Of a stretch of 64,000 nt of DNA, positions 59,124 to 64,000 are shown piece after piece (within the stretch, counting starts at the first letter, position 1; every line of letters starts with the position of its first letter). Location of the stretch: contig CAYVOK010000003.1 in NCBI GenBank assembly GCA_964453335.1, positions 1-64,000 on the forward strand, written 5' to 3'. The stretch comes from VGBO01 sp964453335 (lineage in GTDB: Bacteria; Actinomycetota; Acidimicrobiia; Acidimicrobiales; CAIXPF01). The translations under genes and the position numbers were made by a program. The notes beneath the pieces were generated by a model. The model worked only from the letters and a program-made list of their open reading frames with translations. It was not told the DNA's origin and made no database searches.

Positions 59124-62100
59124 TCAGAGGCGGACGCAGTCGGCGCCGAAGAGTTCCCGCAGCTCCCCGACCAGCCCGTTCGACGTGTCGACCCGGCACA
59201 CCTCGGGGAGGCGGACGGTCCGCTCACCGACCTCGAGCAGGACCGGGCTGTCACCGGGGTGCCCGTCGATCACGGCCCGAAGCCGGTCGAGGGTGCGGTC
59301 GTCGAGACGGTGGGGGGACAGCCGCAGCCGCAACGGCAGCGCCACCCCCTCGTCACGGACGTCGAGCACCTCGAGGCCGTTGACGACGATCTTCGGCGAG
59401 TCCTCCCGGGTGTCGACCCGGCCCTTCACGACGACGACCTGGTCGCTCAGCTCCGCTGTGAGGAGGTGCCCGAGGAGCTCCATCTGCCGGGCGAAGACGA
59501 CGCACTCGACCATGCCGGTCGCGTCCTCGATGCGCAGGATCCCCATCTGATCGCCACGCCGGGTGAACTTCCGTTCGACGCTCGTGACGACCCCGCCGAC
59601 CGCCACGAGCGACGAGTCGGACGCCGGCCGCTCCGCGAGCGCCTCGAGCGTGCAGTCGGTGCGGCTCGCAAGTCGACGTTCGAACCCCCGCAGCGGGTGG
59701 TCCGACACGTAGAGGCCGAGCATCTCCTTCTCGAGCGCGAGCCGGGTGCGCCGGTCGAAGTCGTGGTCGGGGATCGGGGTGCGTTCGTCGAAGGTCGGCG
59801 CGTCGCCGTCGTCGAAGGACCCGAACAGGGTCTGCACCCCCATCTCGAACTCACGGCGCCGGGCGACCGCGTCGTCGATGATCCGCTCGTGGACGGCGAG
59901 CAGCCCCTGCCGGGGGTGCCCGAGGGCGTCGAACGCCCCGGCCTTCACGAGGGACTCCACGGTGCGGCGGTTCAGCACCTTGAGGTCGACCCGGCGACAG
60001 AAGTCGTGGAAGTCGGCGTACGGCCCGTTCGCGGTGCGGTCGGCGACGATCAGCTCGACGAGACCCTCACCGACGTTGCGCACGGCGGAGAGTCCGAAGA
60101 CGATGCCGCCCTCGCCGTCGGGCGAGAAGTCGGCCACCGCCCGGTTGATGTCGGGCACGAGCACCCGGATGCCCATCGTCCGGCACTCGTTGAGGTAGAC
60201 GGCCGCCTTGTCGAGGTTCCCCTTCACCGAGGTGAGCAGGCAGCTCAGGTACTCGACGGGGTAGTTCGCCTTCAGATAGGCGGTCTGATACGCGACGAAG
60301 CCGTACCCGTAGCTGTGGGACTTGTTGAACGCGTAGTCGGCGAACGGTTCGATGATCTCGAACCACGCCTCCCCGAGCGTCCGGCCGTACCCGACCCGCT
60401 CCGACCCCTCGATGAACTTCTCGCGCTCCTTGGCGAGCAGGGCCCGGTCCTTCTTGCCGCACGCCTTCCGGAGGTTGTCCGCCTCGGCGAGGCTGTACCC
60501 GGCGAACCGTTGGGCGATCCGCATCATCGCCTCCTGGTAGATCATCAGGCCGTACGTGTCGGCGAGGATCTCCTCGGCGTCGGGGTGCAGGTAGGTGGTC
60601 GACTTCCGCCCGTTCTTCCGGTCGGCGTAATCGTTGTGCATGTTCGCCGCCATCGGACCGGGTCGGTACAGGGCGACGAGGGCGGCGACGTCGTCGAACC
60701 GTTCCGGCTGCATCGACCGGATCAGTTCCCGCATGGGCGTGGACTCGAGCTGGAACACGCCGATCGTGTCGCCACGGCCGAGGAGCTCGTAGGTCTTCCG
60801 GTCGTCGAGGTCGACGGCGTCGATGTCGACACGGACCCCGTGGAGCCGCTCGATCATCTCGAGCGTGTCCGTGATCACGTCGAGATTGCGCAGGCCGAGG
60901 AAGTCCATCTTCAGCAGACCGAGTTCCTCGACACCGTGCATCTCGTACTGCGTGACGATCGGCGCGTCCTCGGGCGCCTGGGAGGACTCGGGCTTGCGTT
61001 GGATCGGCAGGTACTCGGTGAGCGGCTTCGGGGCGATCACCACGGCGGCGGCGTGCACGCTGTCCTGACGACGCAGTCCTTCGAGTCCACGCGCCACGTC
61101 GATGATGCGACGGACCTCGTCGTCGCCCTGGTAGAGCGCCCGCAGGTCGGCAGCCATCCGGTAGCCGTCGGCGAACTTCTCGTGCTCCTCGAGACAGGCG
61201 TACAGCGGTGTGTCACGCCCCATCACGAGCGGTGGCATCGCCTTCGCCACCTGGTCGCCCTTCACATAGGGCAGACCGAGCACCCGGGCGGCGTCACGCA
61301 CGGCGGCGCGCGCCTTGATCTGGGAGAACGTGATGATCTGGGCGACGTGGTCACGGCCGTACCGTTCGGCGGCGTAGCGGATCATCTCCTCCCGGTAACG
61401 GGAGTCGAAGTCCATGTCGATGTCCGGCATCGAGATACGGGACGGGTTCAGGAACCGCTCGAACAGGAGGTCGTACTTGATTGGGTCGAGGTCGGTGATC
61501 CAGAGCGCGTAGGCGACCGCGCACCCGGCGGCCGACCCACGGCCCGGTCCGACCCGGATGCCGGACTCGCGGGCGTGTCGGATCAGGTCCCACACGATGA
61601 GGAAGTACGAGCTGAAGCCCATCGCGGCGATGACCTGCAGCTCGAACGCGATGCGTTCGACGACCTCGTCGGGGAGATCGGCACCCCAGCGACGGCGGGC
61701 CCCCTCGAACGCGAGGTGCTCGAGGTACGCGGTGTCGCCCTCGAACCCCTCGGGCACCGGGAACTCGGGGAGTTTCGGGGTGCCGAACTCGAGTTCGACG
61801 TTGCAGCGTTCCGCGATCCACAGCGTGTTGTCGCACGCCACCTCGACCTCGCGGAAGAGGTACCGCATCTCCTCGGCACTCTTCAGGTAGTGCTCGTCGC
61901 CGTGGAACCGGAAGCGGTCCGTGTCCGACATCAACGCGCCGGTCTGCACGCACAGCAGGGCGTCGTGCGCCTCGGCGTCCTCCCGGTGCACGTAGTGCGA
62001 GTCGTTCGTGACGACGAGCGGCGCGCCGATGCGCCGGGCGAGCTCGAGCAGCTGCGGGTTCGTGCGCTTCTGCTCGGGGATGCCGTGGTCCTGCAGCTCC

Positions 62101-62663
62101 ACGAACAGGTTGTCCCGCCCGAAGATGTCCTGGAGGCGCGCCGCCTTCTCGGTCGCACCGTCGACGTCACCCCGCAGCAGGGACTGCAGGACGTGACCGC
62201 CGAGGCACCCCGTCGTCGCGATCAGTCCCTCGCTGTGGTCGGCGAGGACCTCCCAGTCGATACGCGGCTTGTAGTAGTAGCCCTCGAGGTAGGCGCGGGA
62301 CGCGAGCTGGACGAGGTTGCGGTAGCCGGCGTCGTTCTCGGCGAGCAGCGTGAGGTGGTAGTAGAGCTTCTGCCCGCCCTCGGCGTCGCCGCCGGAGTCG
62401 TCGATCCGACCGCCGCGTCGGGTCGGTCGTTCGTGGCGCGACTCGTGGGCCATGTAGGCCTCGGTGCCGATGATCGGCTTGATCCCGACGCCACGGGCGG
62501 CCTTGTAGAAGTCGATGACTCCGTACATGTTGCCGTGATCGGTGATGCCGATCGCCGGCTGCCCGTCCCGGGCCGCCTTGGCGACGACCTCGTCGGTGCG
62601 CGCCGCGCCGTCGAGCATCGAGTACTCGGTGTGGACGTGGAGATGGGCGAAGGAGTCGGCCAC
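59124..62663 (-). CDS. dnaE: DNA polymerase III alpha subunit
   Basis: Replicative polymerase, DnaE1 type, 1179 residues. It begins with an intact PHP domain (HLHVHTEYSMLDGA; GITDHGNMYG; VVTNDSHYV), which in mycobacteria provides the replicative proofreading nuclease. The polymerase palm has RGSAAGCAVAYAL and the catalytic acids in MPDIDMDFDSRYREEM around residues 411-416. The helix-hairpin-helix, OB fold (VVVKGRVDTREDSPKIVV) and C terminus are complete. The GTG start has GGAGG twelve bases upstream. No intein. Confidence 0.97.
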   Translation of the reverse strand: MADSFAHLHVHTEYSMLDGAARTDEVVAKAARDGQPAIGITDHGNMYGVIDFYKAARGVGIKPIIGTEAYMAHESRHERPTRRGGRIDDSGGDAEGGQKLYYHLTLLAENDAGYRNLVQLASRAYLEGYYYKPRIDWEVLADHSEGLIATTGCLGGHVLQSLLRGDVDGATEKAARLQDIFGRDNLFVELQDHGIPEQKRTNPQLLELARRIGAPLVVTNDSHYVHREDAEAHDALLCVQTGALMSDTDRFRFHGDEHYLKSAEEMRYLFREVEVACDNTLWIAERCNVELEFGTPKLPEFPVPEGFEGDTAYLEHLAFEGARRRWGADLPDEVVERIAFELQVIAAMGFSSYFLIVWDLIRHARESGIRVGPGRGSAAGCAVAYALWITDLDPIKYDLLFERFLNPSRISMPDIDMDFDSRYREEMIRYAAERYGRDHVAQIITFSQIKARAAVRDAARVLGLPYVKGDQVAKAMPPLVMGRDTPLYACLEEHEKFADGYRMAADLRALYQGDDEVRRIIDVARGLEGLRRQDSVHAAAVVIAPKPLTEYLPIQRKPESSQAPEDAPIVTQYEMHGVEELGLLKMDFLGLRNLDVITDTLEMIERLHGVRVDIDAVDLDDRKTYELLGRGDTIGVFQLESTPMRELIRSMQPERFDDVAALVALYRPGPMAANMHNDYADRKNGRKSTTYLHPDAEEILADTYGLMIYQEAMMRIAQRFAGYSLAEADNLRKACGKKDRALLAKEREKFIEGSERVGYGRTLGEAWFEIIEPFADYAFNKSHSYGYGFVAYQTAYLKANYPVEYLSCLLTSVKGNLDKAAVYLNECRTMGIRVLVPDINRAVADFSPDGEGGIVFGLSAVRNVGEGLVELIVADRTANGPYADFHDFCRRVDLKVLNRRTVESLVKAGAFDALGHPRQGLLAVHERIIDDAVARRREFEMGVQTLFGSFDDGDAPTFDERTPIPDHDFDRRTRLALEKEMLGLYVSDHPLRGFERRLASRTDCTLEALAERPASDSSLVAVGGVVTSVERKFTRRGDQMGILRIEDATGMVECVVFARQMELLGHLLTAELSDQVVVVKGRVDTREDSPKIVVNGLEVLDVRDEGVALPLRLRLSPHRLDDRTLDRLRAVIDGHPGDSPVLLEVGERTVRLPEVCRVDTSNGLVGELRELFGADCVRL

Positions 62664-62686
62664 CGTTACCCCGGGCCTCCGGTCGA

Positions 62687-62712
62687 ATCACAGGGATGTG
62701 ATCCCGACACTA
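62687..62712 (-). promoter_or_regulatory. Candidate dnaE promoter with overlapping inverted repeats
   Basis: TAGTGT (62707-62712, minus strand) could be a -10 box with a start about 37 bases before the dnaE GTG. Immediately downstream are two overlapping dyads: ATCACA-GGGA-TGTGAT at 62687-62702 and GGGAT-GTG-ATCCC at 62693-62705. A regulator bound there would cover the start point. It does not match the actinobacterial LexA box. Confidence 0.35.
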
Positions 62713-62750
62713 TCGCCACCGGTCCCGTCGGTCTCCTCGGCGACGCCCGC

Positions 62751-63263
62751 TCAGAGATAGGTGCCGGGGCGGGCGTCCGGGCCGGGGCGGGCGCCGGGGA
62801 CCCCGACCTGGTCGGGACCGGCGCCGAGCTGCCCGCGCATCTGCTCGAGCTGCTGCCGCGCCATCACCTGCTGGGCGAACATCGTCGCCTGGATCCCCTG
62901 GAAGAGCCCTTCGAGCCAGCCGACGAGCTGGGCCTGGGCGACCCGCAGCTCCGCCTCGCTCGGCGGGGACTCCTCGGCGAACGGCATCGTCAACCGGCCG
63001 AGCTCGTCACGCAGGTCGGGTGAGAGCGTCGTCGCCAGCTCCCGGACCGACGTCTCGTAGACGTCCCGCAGCCGGTCCCGCGAACGTTCGTCGAGCGGCG
63101 CCGACCGGACCTCCTCGAGGAGCTGCCGGATCATCGAGCCGATCCGCATGATCTTCGCCGGCTGCTCGATCGCCTCACCGCCGGTCGCGGGCGCGCCCGC
63201 CGGGCCGTCGAGGACCTCCGGCTGGTCGGAACGGTCGGATCCGGGGGCGTCGGTGCTGCTCAC
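62751..63263 (-). CDS. bpa: Bacterial proteasome activator
   Basis: ATP-independent ring that opens the 20S proteasome gate. The 170 residues follow the family closely: a disordered N terminus, IMRIGSMIRQLLEEVRSAPL, RSRDRLRDVYETSVRELATTLSPDLRDEL, VAQAQLVGWLEGLFQGIQA and a Gly/Pro-rich end. The C-terminal four residues are GTYL where mycobacterial Bpa has GQYL, so the Tyr that docks into the proteasome is kept. I chose the GTG at 63263, eight bases after TAGGGT. The proteasome genes are outside the window. Confidence 0.92.
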   Translation of the reverse strand: MSSTDAPGSDRSDQPEVLDGPAGAPATGGEAIEQPAKIMRIGSMIRQLLEEVRSAPLDERSRDRLRDVYETSVRELATTLSPDLRDELGRLTMPFAEESPPSEAELRVAQAQLVGWLEGLFQGIQATMFAQQVMARQQLEQMRGQLGAGPDQVGVPGARPGPDARPGTYL

Positions 63264-63271
63264 GGCCACCT

Positions 63272-63277
63272 ACCCTA
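63272..63277 (-). promoter_or_regulatory. Putative -10 box for bpa
   Basis: TAGGGT on the minus strand, eight bases before GTG 63263; a GTG six bases upstream of that is less well spaced. Confidence 0.4.
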
Positions 63278-63315
63278 CGCGGGCGCGCCCGGGCAGCCGC
63301 AGCGGAATCGCCGTC

Positions 63316-64000
63316 TCAGACGCGGGTTGCGACGAGGGGCACGAACATCTCGGCCGAGGTCAACGACCCGTGGCGGCCGACGAGCTCGTAAGGGCCCGAG
63401 TCGTCGGGGTCGACGAACGCGAGCGTCCCCTTCGCCGCGAGGCACACGTCGCCGAGCCGGGATGCCGCCGTCTCCCCGACCACCGGGCCGAACCAGCCCT
63501 CGGCGATCGCCTCCGCCTTCGTCCGCACCCACGCCTGGCCACCGTGATGGCGGCGCAGCGCGTCGGCGAGCACGTCGAGACGACCCGGACGGGCGTGGAA
63601 CCAGCGAAGCCGACCCTCACCGGACTGCATCGCCGTCGCCGCGAGCACGTCCCGGTGGGGTTCGACGAGCTTGTCGCCCGTCTCGAGGTGGCCGTGGTCC
63701 GCGGTGACGAGGAGCGCCACCCCGGAGGGCAGGACGTCGAGGAGCTGGGCGACGACCCTGTCGGCGGTGCAGAGCTCGGACCGGTAGAAGTCGCCGAGCC
63801 CGAACTCGTGCGCGACCTTGTCGATCCCCTCGTAGTAGGCGTAGACGAACGACTCCCCCGCCACCACGAGGCGGCGCACGTGCTCGATCATCGTGGACGC
63901 CATCCGGTAGCCGTGGAAGCGGGCTCCGACGAGATGCGCACCGGTGAACCCGGTCGTCGCGAACTCGGCCTTGGTGACCACCGGCGGCCGGTGACCGAGG
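63316..64000 (-). CDS. Alkaline-phosphatase-like phosphodiesterase/nucleotide pyrophosphatase, C-terminal part
   Basis: The frame runs open to the window edge, so the N terminus is missing. The visible 227 residues contain YAYYEGIDKVAHEFG (metal Asp and His), LLVTADHGHLE (metal Asp and His) and GRHGSLTSAEMFVPLV with a late His, the second half of a type I phosphodiesterase site. The upstream half with the nucleophile Thr lies outside. In Actinobacteria such proteins are often adjacent to bpa or replication genes, but the substrate is unknown. No signal peptide can be judged. Confidence 0.85.
   Translation of the reverse strand, partial: LGHRPPVVTKAEFATTGFTGAHLVGARFHGYRMASTMIEHVRRLVVAGESFVYAYYEGIDKVAHEFGLGDFYRSELCTADRVVAQLLDVLPSGVALLVTADHGHLETGDKLVEPHRDVLAATAMQSGEGRLRWFHARPGRLDVLADALRRHHGGQAWVRTKAEAIAEGWFGPVVGETAASRLGDVCLAAKGTLAFVDPDDSGPYELVGRHGSLTSAEMFVPLVATRV

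Noticed and set aside
62687..62702. The ATCACA-TGTGAT dyad as a CRP site
   Set aside because: CRP sites have TGTGA first and TCACA second with six bases between; here the order is reversed and the spacing is four.
59259..63023. A 1254-codon open frame on the plus strand opposite dnaE and bpa
   Set aside because: In GC-rich genomes the antisense frame of a real gene is often open. Its composition is rich in Arg, His, Val and Leu without any motif, and it spans two genuine genes and their promoters.
1..64000. CRISPR arrays, prophage, insertion sequences or restriction systems
   Set aside because: No spaced direct repeats, transposase or integrase motifs, or methylase-endonuclease pairs were found; the gene content is core metabolism and repair.

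Overview
The window is a very GC-rich, densely coding stretch of an actinobacterial chromosome. Supporting markers are a mycothiol synthase (MshD), a bacterial proteasome activator (Bpa), an ANTAR response regulator of the PdtaR type, a group II truncated haemoglobin, the rpsA-coaE neighbourhood, and many GTG starts with GTGA/ATGA overlaps. A type II fatty-acid synthase operon, a menaquinone pathway and an alphaproteobacterial-style fused TrpE-TrpG point to a deep-branching lineage such as Acidimicrobiia; that placement is an inference. No phage, insertion sequence, CRISPR array or defence island is visible, and no gene-free stretch exceeds 300 bases. The three runs of 100 N are assembly gaps.

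Layout. 1-8955 (minus): uvrB-uvrA-uvrC, a methyltransferase, rapZ and the start of gap; yvcK and whiA, usual companions of rapZ, are not between rapZ and gap. 9025-10173 (plus): a DegT-fold protein without its PLP lysine. 10183-16539 (minus): coaE, rpsA, a methyltransferase, polA, pdtaR and tRNA-Leu(CAA). 16707-21087 (plus): fabD-fabH-fabG-acpP-fabF, with FabD carrying an extra lipoyl-like C-terminal domain. 32133 down to 21122 (minus): about 11 kb of co-directional genes: groES-like, trpE(G), ygfZ, a membrane J-domain protein, an ABM monooxygenase, trpC, trpB2, trpF, trpB, trpA, a HIT-like protein, glbO, bcp and fabZ. trpD is not here. 37940 down to 32784 (minus): hisD-C-B-H-A-F. 38005-42627: a 64-residue helical protein, nth, mshD-rlmN, a small membrane protein, a fasciclin lipoprotein and a Nudix hydrolase. 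42705-52872: menaquinone genes menG, menF, menD, menH, menA and menE on both strands, interleaved with a family III CoA-transferase, an MFS transporter and a lipoprotein. 52885-59016 (minus): thiolase plus DUF35 partner, a YcaQ-type glycosylase, nitroreductase, nitronate monooxygenase, SMP-30 and an unknown protein. 59124-64000 (minus): dnaE, bpa and part of a phosphodiesterase.

Regulation. Many genes have a -10-like TANNNT hexamer ending only 6-8 bases before the start codon and no Shine-Dalgarno sequence, which implies leaderless mRNAs. In four tandem pairs (bcp/fabZ, dnaJ-like/ABM, hisA/hisF, ycaQ/DUF35) the TAG or TAA stop of the upstream gene forms the first half of that hexamer. One divergent pair (groES-like/hydrolase) shares a perfect 12-bp palindrome that supplies both -10 boxes at identical spacing. 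These promoter readings come from pattern alone.

Two of the three N gaps are flanked by identical 55-base sequences. Collapsing each duplicate restores menF and menD as single open frames, so these are unmerged contig overlaps rather than missing sequence.
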